Below, piece after piece: positions 7,480-16,434 of a stretch of DNA of 53,880 bases; the first letter of the stretch is position 1, and each line of letters opens with the position of its first letter. The DNA comes from Promethearchaeota archaeon. Its GTDB lineage: Archaea; Asgardarchaeota; Lokiarchaeia; Sigyniarchaeales; SOKP01. The stretch covers positions 1 to 53,880 of the forward strand of contig SDNY01000006.1 of the NCBI GenBank assembly GCA_004524535.1. The letters are read 5' to 3'. A model generated the notes under the pieces. It had not been told where the DNA came from. It did not search any database and saw only the letters and a list, made by a program, of their open reading frames with translations. Position numbers and translations under genes: made by a program.

Positions 7480-10400
7480 GTGATCTATCCACAAAATGGG
7501 TCCTATGTATATCATATCTATGAGAATGAGGGGCTTTATCTTATTACTGCTACTATTTTTGATGGTATCATGACTACTAAAACGATGGTCCTTATTGAAG
7601 TCCTTAATAAAATACCTGAAGTATCCATCCAAAAGATGCTCAACGCCAGCCAAGATGAGGAGGTTGAGTTAGGAGATAAATTTTCATATACAGATTCTGG
7701 TTCTGATGTGGAATCATTACGGTTTTATTGGGAATTTGGCGATGGGATGTTCTCACCCTATCTCAATGTCAGTCATAAATGGTGTCAGAACGGTCTAATG
7801 CCTCTGACCTTGCATGTCATTGATGATAATGGGGCCGATGGTGCATTTACCCGCATTATAAACATCACGAATTTTGATCCCGTCATTGAAGGGCCCTTTG
7901 GATTCCAAGGAGCAGAAGGTCGAGCCATAACCCTAGAGATGGCTGTATTTGACAACTTTGGAGATGAGGTTAATTTAGACTATATGTGGGATATTGCTGG
8001 TCAGCTCATCAATGAGCCGCGCCCGACTTTATTCCTTGATGATGGGAATTATACTGCATACTTAAGTGTGAGTGATGAGAATGGCGCAGAGAGTTGCGCA
8101 AATATTACTATAATTGTCGAAGATCTTCCTCCTACTGTAACAACTACCTCTAAAATTATTTATGGCAAACCAGGTGAGATTAGTTTAAAAGCTTATGCAA
8201 TTGATTCTTATATCGATACCGATGAGATGATTTTTAATTGGAATATTAATAATGAGACCTATCATCAGCATGTTGGGGGCTTTTGGTCCGAATTAATTTA
8301 TTCATATGACAGCAACTCAATTATTACTGGGCAAGTGGAAGTTGTAGATGATGCGGGAAAAGTAGGCCACACTCTTTTTAGATTGGAAATTTATATCGAT
8401 TCTGATGGGGATGGGTTATCCGATGAGTATGAAATACAACAAGACTATTCTCCTGATTCTGACGATACTGATGGAGATTTTATAACCGATTGGTATGAAA
8501 TCTATGTCACTAATACAGATCCAGCTAATCCTGATACGGATGGCGATGGACTTCCTGATGGGTATGGATTGGTCGAAGGTCAATATTGTGGTGAATTATT
8601 ACTTGGTACTGACCCGCTAAATAGCGATACTGACAATGATAATTTAACTGATGGAGTTGAGTTCTTTGGCTGGACTATATCGACTATATGGTATGACTCT
8701 GAGACAGGAGAGCAAATTACTAAAACCTATTGGACAAATTCAGATCCTTTGTTAATTGATACGGACAAAGATTTGCTTTTTGATGATGAGGAATACGATC
8801 GCGGTACAGATCCTCGAGTAAGAGATACAGATAATGATGGAAGAGATGATTATAAGGATTATTTTCCAAATAGATATGATGGAGATGGTGATGGGCTTTC
8901 GGATAAAAAGGAAGCAAAAATGGGAACCGATCCCGGAAATCCAGATACGGATGATGATGGGCTTTCTGATGGCGAAGAATATTATCCAGGTGAAGATGGT
9001 TATATAACAGATCCAAATGATGAGGATTGCGATAATGATGGATTACTTGATGGTGAGGAATTATACACTGCAACAACAAAAATTAATAGCAGGAAAAAAA
9101 TCAGCATCGGTACTAATGAATATTCGCTTGATCTTAACGAAGGAATTCGAATGTATGCGGCTTCAGTTACTATGTCTGTTTCCGTAGGTGAGTTAAGTGA
9201 GGAATTAGCAGATCTTACTGTAGAGCTTATAGTACAGGGAATATCAATATTTGAAAAGGATTATGAAAATCAACGTTATTTAGCTGATATAACTGATGTA
9301 AAAGACTTGGTGGACAATCAAGTTGGACGATATGGTGGTAAATGGGTGCTTTATATTACTAGTAATACTGAGTGTGTTCTTGAGGAGTTTACTGTCGATG
9401 TTGTAAAATATCTTAATCCATTGAATCCTGATTTCGATGGCGATGGGATTTCTGATGGCGAAGAATATTATCCTGGTGACGATGGATGGATTACCGATCC
9501 AACCAAATATGATACTGACGGCGATTCAATCAGCGATTATGTTGAAATTGATAACGGCTGGAATCCTAATTCAGTAGACACCGACGGAGATGGGTTAGAA
9601 GATTGGCGAGATATTGATCCCCTAGGTAATGTTATAGTAGAAATAGAAGTGGACAAAGGATTGTATGATGTACCATTTCCTTACACAGCCGATCCAAGAT
9701 TGCAAGTGACCTTAGAAGTTCATACTGATACAGAACATAAATACGAATTAGCCACTCCAGATGAAAAGGCAGATGATGATGAGAAGAGATTTACCATGCC
9801 CTGGTTAGAATGGAGATGGGCTTGGCATTGTATTCCTTATTATAGCTGCCACTGGAGCTGGAGTAAGATGCGAGTGAGATGTAAACGGAAATACTTCTGT
9901 TTTAGGTTTTTGGAGCCTTATTGGACGACAATAACTATTGATAAGGTATATACAGGAGCCCATTTCGGACAGAAATATTACGTTGATGTAAATGAAGAAA
10001 AAAATAACATTCTCATTAAAGCGCAACTTTGGTTAGAAGTTTTAGGAGGGTGGACTCCCGTATCGTTCGGTGTTTATAACTATGAAGTCATGGATGGAAA
10101 TACACCAAATGAAGTATATGATGAGAAGTTATATAATATATTCGGTGGAAATAATTATGTAAAATTAGACATTCGAACAGAAAGAGTAGAACGCATCAAC
10201 ACTATTGCGATTCGTGAGTTTGATGACGAATTTAATGCAGGGACTCATTATTCACAACCCGAAAAGATGGCTGTCGTGATGTTAAATGTAAATGGTAATG
10301 ATCCATTTAGCGATTTCAATCCTGGTTTCAATGCGATTCTTATTCCTACCCGCATTTTTGTTAACACTCAACTTCATGCTTTCATTGAAAGATGCGTTGA

Positions 10401-12261
10401 TGAGAATGGAATTATCGTTATCGAGGAATGGGAGAAAATTAATGATCCTAATTCAGTATATTTTGCAATTAAGAATGCCGAAGTAAGCGGGGTTGATCGA
10501 GTAACTCTTAAAGAAGAAATTAGTCCGAATGTAGAATGTGTTATCAAAAAAGCTGTAAGTATAGACCAAGCGGAAAAAATCTTAGAACAGTTAATTTTAA
10601 CAGGTGCAGATGAGTCCGAAGGTGAAGTTTACACATATAGTCGTTCATCTCGTCCAGAGGAGTTAGGTCTTGCCCCAGATGTCTTAGCTCTTATCCCCCT
10701 ACTTGCAGCCCAATATGTTAATGATGAAGTTGGTGAGTGGCCGAGAACACCGTGGGATAACTTTATCCAATTGGTTCAAGCTGTAGTGGAGTTTATCATT
10801 GATGTATTTATAGCAATCGCGACATTTTTCGTTGAACTTGGTAATGCTATTATCGAAATCGGAATGTGCATTGCCGAAGCAATTCTAGATACAGCCATAG
10901 CATTTATTGAAATGCTATTGAAAGCTTTGGCTATGGTTCATATCTATCTTTTACTCGCATTGATTACATTTGTATTTTCAATTACATTTCCCATAATAGC
11001 TTTGAGTCTAATTAGTGTAAATAAAGATTTAGGAGGCACTGGAACATCCGATTTATTTTCTATTGATCTCAATTTCCAAGATAATGAAATTGAGTTTTTA
11101 CTTGAGTTTAAATGGCGATATGATGAGGACTTAGATTTGGATGTACCTTACATAGAAGCTTCTACTCAATTCAATGGAGAATTAGAAAATATCTTAGAGC
11201 TAGATATTATCGATTCTACGGTCCTTTCTGAAAGTTATGAATTTGGTTCAGGGGAATTTGAATCATCTATTTTATCATCTCTGAATTTAGCTTCGATTAC
11301 TAAGGAGCAAGGGAAATATCCTGAATTTCAAGTGAAAGGATCTCAACAAGCGAAAACTTTAACGAGTCTAGAATTAATGCAGATACTTGCAAACGCTCCA
11401 GATATCGTAAATCAAATAAGTGTACCATTGCAAAACACAGAAGACGAAAATTATGATTATGATAATTTATACTTTTTCGTAACAGAAGTAGTTTGGTTCC
11501 TTATTGGTTGTGTTATTTATATCTATTTAAGAATTGATTATAACTTAAAGAAGGATAAGGATTATGATTTTGATCCGCCAACCGATTATTCTGGAAATAC
11601 TTTAATTCTTGTTCATGGTTTTAATGATAAAGCTATTGCTATGGAGGAGATTTACGATGATGAGGATTATCAGGAATATTATCAGAATATAATTAATATT
11701 GAATATTATGATAATCCTGGTGATATGGGAGAAAATTTTTATATACGTACACCAATTCAAGATATTGCAGAAGCTATAGCCGAGTATATAATTGATAATG
11801 ATGAATATATATGCGATAATGTGGATTTTGTATGTCATTCTATGGGCGGTATTATTATTAGATATATGATAAAGCATTATATTGTAGATATTATTGAAGA
11901 ATATGGGGAACTAAGTAGGGAATTTTCAATCAATAATATCTGCATGTTAGGAACACCAAATCATGGTACCTGGATAGGATGGATAACGATTGGAGTGTAT
12001 CAAGGTATACAAATGAAACCAGACAGCCAATTTTTAGAAAATCTTAATGATTTTGATGAGACACCGTATTCAGAGTTGTATGACATAAAATACTATACAT
12101 ATAGAGGAGATGAAGGATACGGTCATGACGGTCTTGTTTACGCTGATTCTGTTATATTATACGAGGATGATGCTACGAATAGAGGTCCATATGATTTAGG
12201 TCATGTTGCATTACTTAAAAATAATGAGCTAAGAAGTATTATATTTGATGATCTTACTTAA
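7480..12261 (+). CDS. Giant PKD / calcium-repeat surface protein with C-terminal lipase-like domain
   Basis: A 1593-residue protein from a GTG at 7480. Order of parts: the C-terminal half of a PKD-like domain (residues 1-45); further PKD-like domains (a WEFGDG motif near 85) to about 300; a long run of thrombospondin-type-3-like calcium loops (DSDGDGLSD, DTDGDGLPD) at about 305-500 and again 645-705; a strand-rich middle; hydrophobic helices near 1100-1190 and 1340-1360; and an alpha/beta-hydrolase domain from about 1370. That domain has ILVHGFND, nucleophile motif CHSMGG (Ser1454), GTPNHGT, and likely triad partners Asp1550 and His1575. No signal peptide is present and the first PKD domain is cut, so the 5' end looks lost. 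The stop just upstream (7465-7467) gives no room to extend. Likely an extracellular adhesion or lipid-cleaving protein, or its truncated remnant. Confidence 0.85.
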   Translation: MIYPQNGSYVYHIYENEGLYLITATIFDGIMTTKTMVLIEVLNKIPEVSIQKMLNASQDEEVELGDKFSYTDSGSDVESLRFYWEFGDGMFSPYLNVSHKWCQNGLMPLTLHVIDDNGADGAFTRIINITNFDPVIEGPFGFQGAEGRAITLEMAVFDNFGDEVNLDYMWDIAGQLINEPRPTLFLDDGNYTAYLSVSDENGAESCANITIIVEDLPPTVTTTSKIIYGKPGEISLKAYAIDSYIDTDEMIFNWNINNETYHQHVGGFWSELIYSYDSNSIITGQVEVVDDAGKVGHTLFRLEIYIDSDGDGLSDEYEIQQDYSPDSDDTDGDFITDWYEIYVTNTDPANPDTDGDGLPDGYGLVEGQYCGELLLGTDPLNSDTDNDNLTDGVEFFGWTISTIWYDSETGEQITKTYWTNSDPLLIDTDKDLLFDDEEYDRGTDPRVRDTDNDGRDDYKDYFPNRYDGDGDGLSDKKEAKMGTDPGNPDTDDDGLSDGEEYYPGEDGYITDPNDEDCDNDGLLDGEELYTATTKINSRKKISIGTNEYSLDLNEGIRMYAASVTMSVSVGELSEELADLTVELIVQGISIFEKDYENQRYLADITDVKDLVDNQVGRYGGKWVLYITSNTECVLEEFTVDVVKYLNPLNPDFDGDGISDGEEYYPGDDGWITDPTKYDTDGDSISDYVEIDNGWNPNSVDTDGDGLEDWRDIDPLGNVIVEIEVDKGLYDVPFPYTADPRLQVTLEVHTDTEHKYELATPDEKADDDEKRFTMPWLEWRWAWHCIPYYSCHWSWSKMRVRCKRKYFCFRFLEPYWTTITIDKVYTGAHFGQKYYVDVNEEKNNILIKAQLWLEVLGGWTPVSFGVYNYEVMDGNTPNEVYDEKLYNIFGGNNYVKLDIRTERVERINTIAIREFDDEFNAGTHYSQPEKMAVVMLNVNGNDPFSDFNPGFNAILIPTRIFVNTQLHAFIERCVDENGIIVIEEWEKINDPNSVYFAIKNAEVSGVDRVTLKEEISPNVECVIKKAVSIDQAEKILEQLILTGADESEGEVYTYSRSSRPEELGLAPDVLALIPLLAAQYVNDEVGEWPRTPWDNFIQLVQAVVEFIIDVFIAIATFFVELGNAIIEIGMCIAEAILDTAIAFIEMLLKALAMVHIYLLLALITFVFSITFPIIALSLISVNKDLGGTGTSDLFSIDLNFQDNEIEFLLEFKWRYDEDLDLDVPYIEASTQFNGELENILELDIIDSTVLSESYEFGSGEFESSILSSLNLASITKEQGKYPEFQVKGSQQAKTLTSLELMQILANAPDIVNQISVPLQNTEDENYDYDNLYFFVTEVVWFLIGCVIYIYLRIDYNLKKDKDYDFDPPTDYSGNTLILVHGFNDKAIAMEEIYDDEDYQEYYQNIINIEYYDNPGDMGENFYIRTPIQDIAEAIAEYIIDNDEYICDNVDFVCHSMGGIIIRYMIKHYIVDIIEEYGELSREFSINNICMLGTPNHGTWIGWITIGVYQGIQMKPDSQFLENLNDFDETPYSELYDIKYYTYRGDEGYGHDGLVYADSVILYEDDATNRGPYDLGHVALLKNNELRSIIFDDLT

Positions 12262-12789
12262 CACCTTGGTTGAAATCAATTATTTAAAATTTTTTTTTCT
12301 TTTTTTCATTATGTTTTATAATAATAAGCTATAAAGATTAAATTAATAAAATTCATATTTTAATATAAGGATTTAGAGTCAAATATTAATACAAACAGTC
12401 ACAGTTTAAATAGATTTAAATATCTACTTCCTTAGAAACTTTTTATGATTTATTTTTATTATAAAATTTTAAAAGAAGTTAATCTTTAAATCTTATTAAG
12501 TTTAAAACTCTAATATTAAAAAATTAATTCTGATATTTTGTCATCTCCAAAAATTCAAAAAACAAATAAACAAACCAAAAACAAGCCACTAATAGGCTCT
12601 ACAAGATAACAAGGATTCTTTAGTTGAAGTGTGCTCCAAATAGTAAATAATAGAATGAAAAGATATTCATTAAGGTGAGAATTCTATCGGATATAAAAAA
12701 AAAATAAAGAATATTAAAAAATATACCATTAGATGCTGTTTTTAAAAAATAGTATTATTGAAAAATCAAAAAATTATAAGTAAATTAAA
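12262..12789. other. AT-rich intergenic region
   Basis: About 530 bases with no plausible gene. A T-rich run just after the giant gene (about 12290-12307) may serve as its terminator. The rest is AT-rich sequence with no clear repeat; the promoter of the downstream membrane protein must lie at its right end. Confidence 0.5.
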
Positions 12790-13347
12790 ATGCTTGAAAT
12801 AGAAAAACCTGAATCTTTTATAAAAAATATTAAAATAATTAATTTATTTTTAGGATTTATTTTAATTCAAGCTGGATTATATTATGAAATTGGACTTATC
12901 ATACGAATTTTTATAGTTCAAGGATATTTCCGAGATCCAATTATATGGGGTCTATTTGGAATACTTCTCATATCATCGGGGATAATAGGATTACTAAGTG
13001 GATTTTTTCTTTTAAAATCAAAATTTATAGGATTAAAACTAAGTATGCTTACCTTTATTATACTAAGTGGAACTTTTACATATATGGCTACTTTTACTAT
13101 TATATATACTTTTTTACATCAAATAACCGGATTATATCATTTTGCTCAAAGTGTTAGGGTTTTATTTTATACTGGAATTGTTGTATTTTCGATAATTCTC
13201 CTCTTATCAATTTATAAAAATAAAGAACTCCTTAAAGAATGTTTCTTAATAAAGACTTGTTATAATTGTCGAGCTGCATTGAAGCCTCCTTATAAATTCT
13301 GTACGAATTGTGGTTTTGAACAGAGAAGCAAAGAAAGAAAAATTTAA
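12790..13347 (+). CDS. Membrane protein with C-terminal zinc ribbon
   Basis: A 185-residue protein with about four membrane helices (roughly residues 17-40, 48-72, 80-105 and 120-142). A short cytoplasmic tail ends in a zinc-ribbon motif: TCYNCRAALKPPYKFC then TNCGFEQ, giving two CxxC pairs 14 residues apart. Such a ribbon on a small membrane protein suggests a protein-binding or regulatory tail, but I do not recognise a family. It is convergent with the large surface-protein gene that follows. Confidence 0.75.
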   Translation: MLEIEKPESFIKNIKIINLFLGFILIQAGLYYEIGLIIRIFIVQGYFRDPIIWGLFGILLISSGIIGLLSGFFLLKSKFIGLKLSMLTFIILSGTFTYMATFTIIYTFLHQITGLYHFAQSVRVLFYTGIVVFSIILLLSIYKNKELLKECFLIKTCYNCRAALKPPYKFCTNCGFEQRSKERKI

Positions 13348-13395
13348 TGATTTTTAAAATATATAAAAAAAGAGAAAATTAATTTAATATTTTTT

Positions 13396-16365
13396 TTAAG
13401 AGTTATTTGAATTTTGGATATTGGTGCCAATTTTATTTAGTTTTTTAATGCGTTTTTTCTTTCTCTTTCGCAATAAAATTATCGTTGCTCCAGCTGCTGC
13501 TCCTGAAATTGTTGCTCCTATAACTATTATAAAGAAAACATTATCATCCGTACCACCATCGTCATCGTCATCATCATCATCATCATCAGGGACTATAAGT
13601 AATTGCACCTTGATTGCAAGGCAATTGCTGCTACTATTACCAGAAGGATTATACGCAACAATCATGAAGTAGTGAGTTCCATCTTTATAGCCTGAGCAAT
13701 GATAGTTTAAGGTTGTTATGTTGCTCTTTAGACATTTTACTCCTGCTAAGTTTCCTATATCGCCAAATATAAATGCTTGAGTTGAGTAGTAGAGTGAATA
13801 GTTGGTAATCTCAATATTAAAATAACTATATTCTAAGGCTATGTTCCAATTCAATTTAAAGTTTCCATCATTGTCCGAGGGACTCCCTGCATTAGATGTT
13901 AATGTTAATGGTTTCGGTGCTAGGGAGACATTAATCTCTATCTGTAGTGGATATGTATAATTACCATTTCGATTGAATGAGACTAATCTAATGTACCATT
14001 TGCCATTTTGAGTAAGATATAATAAATATGTATATTCCTTATTAATATAAGAGATATTTATTCCATCAACTAGATTGATGTTAAAGACTGGCTTAGTGAA
14101 ATCTATTGGTTCTCGAGCAATGTATAATTTATAATAAGAACAATCTAAGGATTTATTCCACCAGGAGCGAACAATGCCATGAATTTCAGGATCTGTTGCA
14201 TTATTATAAAATTCAAACGGTCCAGGTGGTGCGTTAATCACCTCCACATAAATGATGTTTGAAGACCTATTTCCATTGACATTAAACGCTACAATACCAA
14301 AATAATAATCTCCATCATTAAGGTTTGAAATATGATAAATTAAATCTTTTACACCTGCAGCAATTCTAATCGAATTATTGAACTCAGTTATAGGGGCAGT
14401 ATGTTGATAGACAGAATAACTTTCAGCGTATAATGATTTGGTCCAATTCAAAGTAAAGCAACCATCTTTATCAGGAGTTAATGCATCTGATTCTAATGTG
14501 AAAGCTCCAGGAGGATATCTTTTTACATCAATTTGAATACAATTCGAGCTAGAATTTCCATTGATATTAAATGCAACTACTTTATAATAGTAAGTACCAT
14601 TTGCTAGATCAGAAAAGATATATGAGTAATTAGTAAGACCCTCATCTATTTTTATAGTATCATCAACTTCAATTATAAATGTATCATTCTGATAAAGTGA
14701 ATAATTCTGAGCATTTTGGGAGACTGTCCAATTAATAGTAAAAGAATTATTTATATTTGGAGAACCTGCATTGGTTGATAATACAAATGCTCCAGGAGGT
14801 GCCCTCTTTACTTCAACTTGAATACAATTTGAGCTTTCATTACCCCAACGATTAAAAGAAACTACTTTATAATAATACGTGCCATTTTGTTTATTATGAA
14901 AGTTATACTTTAAAGCTTTCAATCCTTCAAATTTGTTATCCAAACTATCATTCACCTCAGAAATATAGCTATTATGTTCATAGAGAGTATAATTCTCTGC
15001 TCCATCTGAATTATCCCAGTATACAGTATATGAGCCATTTAGGCTCGGACTCGTGCCATCAAGATATAAATTAAATTCTCCTGGGGTTTGAACAATTTTT
15101 ATTGTTAAAAAATAATCATATAATCCTGTAAACCGATATCCCCCTAAAATGATATTTTCCTCAGAATCTAGTGCTATATCATAAGCATATTCATCTTCAT
15201 TATCATAATCATAGGATTTATTCCAATAATTGTATCCTGTATTATTAAATTTCAGTAATATGATGTTTTCATTAGGAAATGGTAGATCGGTAGTATAATA
15301 TCCTGATAAATAAATGTCGTCAAAGGAATCAACAGCCACACCAGTATATTCTACTTTTATACCATTAGTATCGTATGTATAATTCCATTTATAGTGTCCA
15401 GTACTATTGAATTTGACAAGACATAATTCGGGAGGAGGACCTGCATCATTAAGGCGTCCAGAAACAAATACATTAAGATTAGAATCGATATCAATACTAT
15501 AAGCGTAATCCCACCACCCCCCACCCCATGTTGCATTCCATATTTGATTTCCAAGAGAATCTAGCTTTATTATAATAAAATCATCATCCGCATATGTTTC
15601 TGTATAACCACAAACATATATATCATCAGCATCATCTATGCAAATCCCATAACCGCCTTCATGATCATCGCTGGAGCCGATTGTATAATTCCATAGATAG
15701 TTCCCTGAGGCATCAAATTTAACAACAGTTAAATTTTTCCCAGATTCCCAAGCAAACAAGGGTGCTATCTCTCCAGCAACATATATATTATTGTTTGAAT
15801 CTAAAGCAATACCATATCCAATATCATGCATATCGGTTTTCCAAAGCACATCCCATTGATATATTCCTTCAGAATTGAACTTTACAATTAATAACTCATT
15901 ATTCCATGAGGTCGAATTAAAAAAAGTCCCTGTTACATATAAATTACCACTACCATCAATTGCTATATCTACACCAGAAACCTCTCCATCTAACCTATAC
16001 CATGTAGTATTCCATTGATATTCACCATTCGAATTATATTTTACGATAGCTATTGGGAACTGATTGTTGTTTGGATCGAAAGCTCCTCCCATTATATAAA
16101 CATTGTCTGATGCATCTATCACAATATCGTGTCCATAATTTGATGATTGACTTAAGGCCCATTCTTGATGCCAGTCTTCTTTAATTGAGCATTTAGGTAT
16201 CTCTATTACGGGAAGATCTTCATATCCTTCAGGATTTTTGATATTACTCTTTTTTGAATAAGCAGTATTGACATTGATATTAGAAAAATTTTGGATAAAT
16301 CCAGCTAAGAACATCATAAAGAAAAAAAATCCTAAAAGTATAATGCATTTATTTTTAGATTTCAT
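13396..16365 (-). CDS. Secreted surface protein: beta-propeller repeats, fibronectin-like domains, C-terminal anchor
   Basis: A 989-residue exported protein. The N-terminus (KCIILLGFFFFMMFLAGF) is a signal peptide. Residues about 60-430 hold seven or so repeats of the pattern DIVIDASDNVYIMGG...IVKYNSNGEYQWNTTW, matching SBBP-type beta-propeller repeats. Residues about 435-920 hold five fibronectin-like units, each with NW or YW then NYSLY and GTYYYKVVAFN. A run of Asp (about 930) leads to a single membrane helix (FFIIVIGATISGAAAGATII) and a basic tail, so the body faces outside. Many NxS/T sites suggest N-glycosylation. Likely an S-layer-associated or adhesion protein. Confidence 0.85.
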   Translation of the reverse strand: MKSKNKCIILLGFFFFMMFLAGFIQNFSNINVNTAYSKKSNIKNPEGYEDLPVIEIPKCSIKEDWHQEWALSQSSNYGHDIVIDASDNVYIMGGAFDPNNNQFPIAIVKYNSNGEYQWNTTWYRLDGEVSGVDIAIDGSGNLYVTGTFFNSTSWNNELLIVKFNSEGIYQWDVLWKTDMHDIGYGIALDSNNNIYVAGEIAPLFAWESGKNLTVVKFDASGNYLWNYTIGSSDDHEGGYGICIDDADDIYVCGYTETYADDDFIIIKLDSLGNQIWNATWGGGWWDYAYSIDIDSNLNVFVSGRLNDAGPPPELCLVKFNSTGHYKWNYTYDTNGIKVEYTGVAVDSFDDIYLSGYYTTDLPFPNENIILLKFNNTGYNYWNKSYDYDNEDEYAYDIALDSEENIILGGYRFTGLYDYFLTIKIVQTPGEFNLYLDGTSPSLNGSYTVYWDNSDGAENYTLYEHNSYISEVNDSLDNKFEGLKALKYNFHNKQNGTYYYKVVSFNRWGNESSNCIQVEVKRAPPGAFVLSTNAGSPNINNSFTINWTVSQNAQNYSLYQNDTFIIEVDDTIKIDEGLTNYSYIFSDLANGTYYYKVVAFNINGNSSSNCIQIDVKRYPPGAFTLESDALTPDKDGCFTLNWTKSLYAESYSVYQHTAPITEFNNSIRIAAGVKDLIYHISNLNDGDYYFGIVAFNVNGNRSSNIIYVEVINAPPGPFEFYNNATDPEIHGIVRSWWNKSLDCSYYKLYIAREPIDFTKPVFNINLVDGINISYINKEYTYLLYLTQNGKWYIRLVSFNRNGNYTYPLQIEINVSLAPKPLTLTSNAGSPSDNDGNFKLNWNIALEYSYFNIEITNYSLYYSTQAFIFGDIGNLAGVKCLKSNITTLNYHCSGYKDGTHYFMIVAYNPSGNSSSNCLAIKVQLLIVPDDDDDDDDDDGGTDDNVFFIIVIGATISGAAAGATIILLRKRKKKRIKKLNKIGTNIQNSNNS

Positions 16366-16434
16366 TGGATTTTCATTTTAAAATAATTTATATTGGTTGA
16401 ATTTTATTTTTTTTATTTTAAATAATTTTCTTTT

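Noticed and set aside
8720-9079. Long minus-strand reading frame rich in His and Leu
   Set aside because: It is the complement of the DxDxDG calcium-loop repeats of the giant surface protein; the composition is an artefact of GAT-rich coding.
13555-13590. Short repeat of TCATCATCATCA as a microsatellite
   Set aside because: It encodes the Asp run before the membrane helix of the surface protein, a common linker; a similar one occurs in the protein at 34.2 kb.
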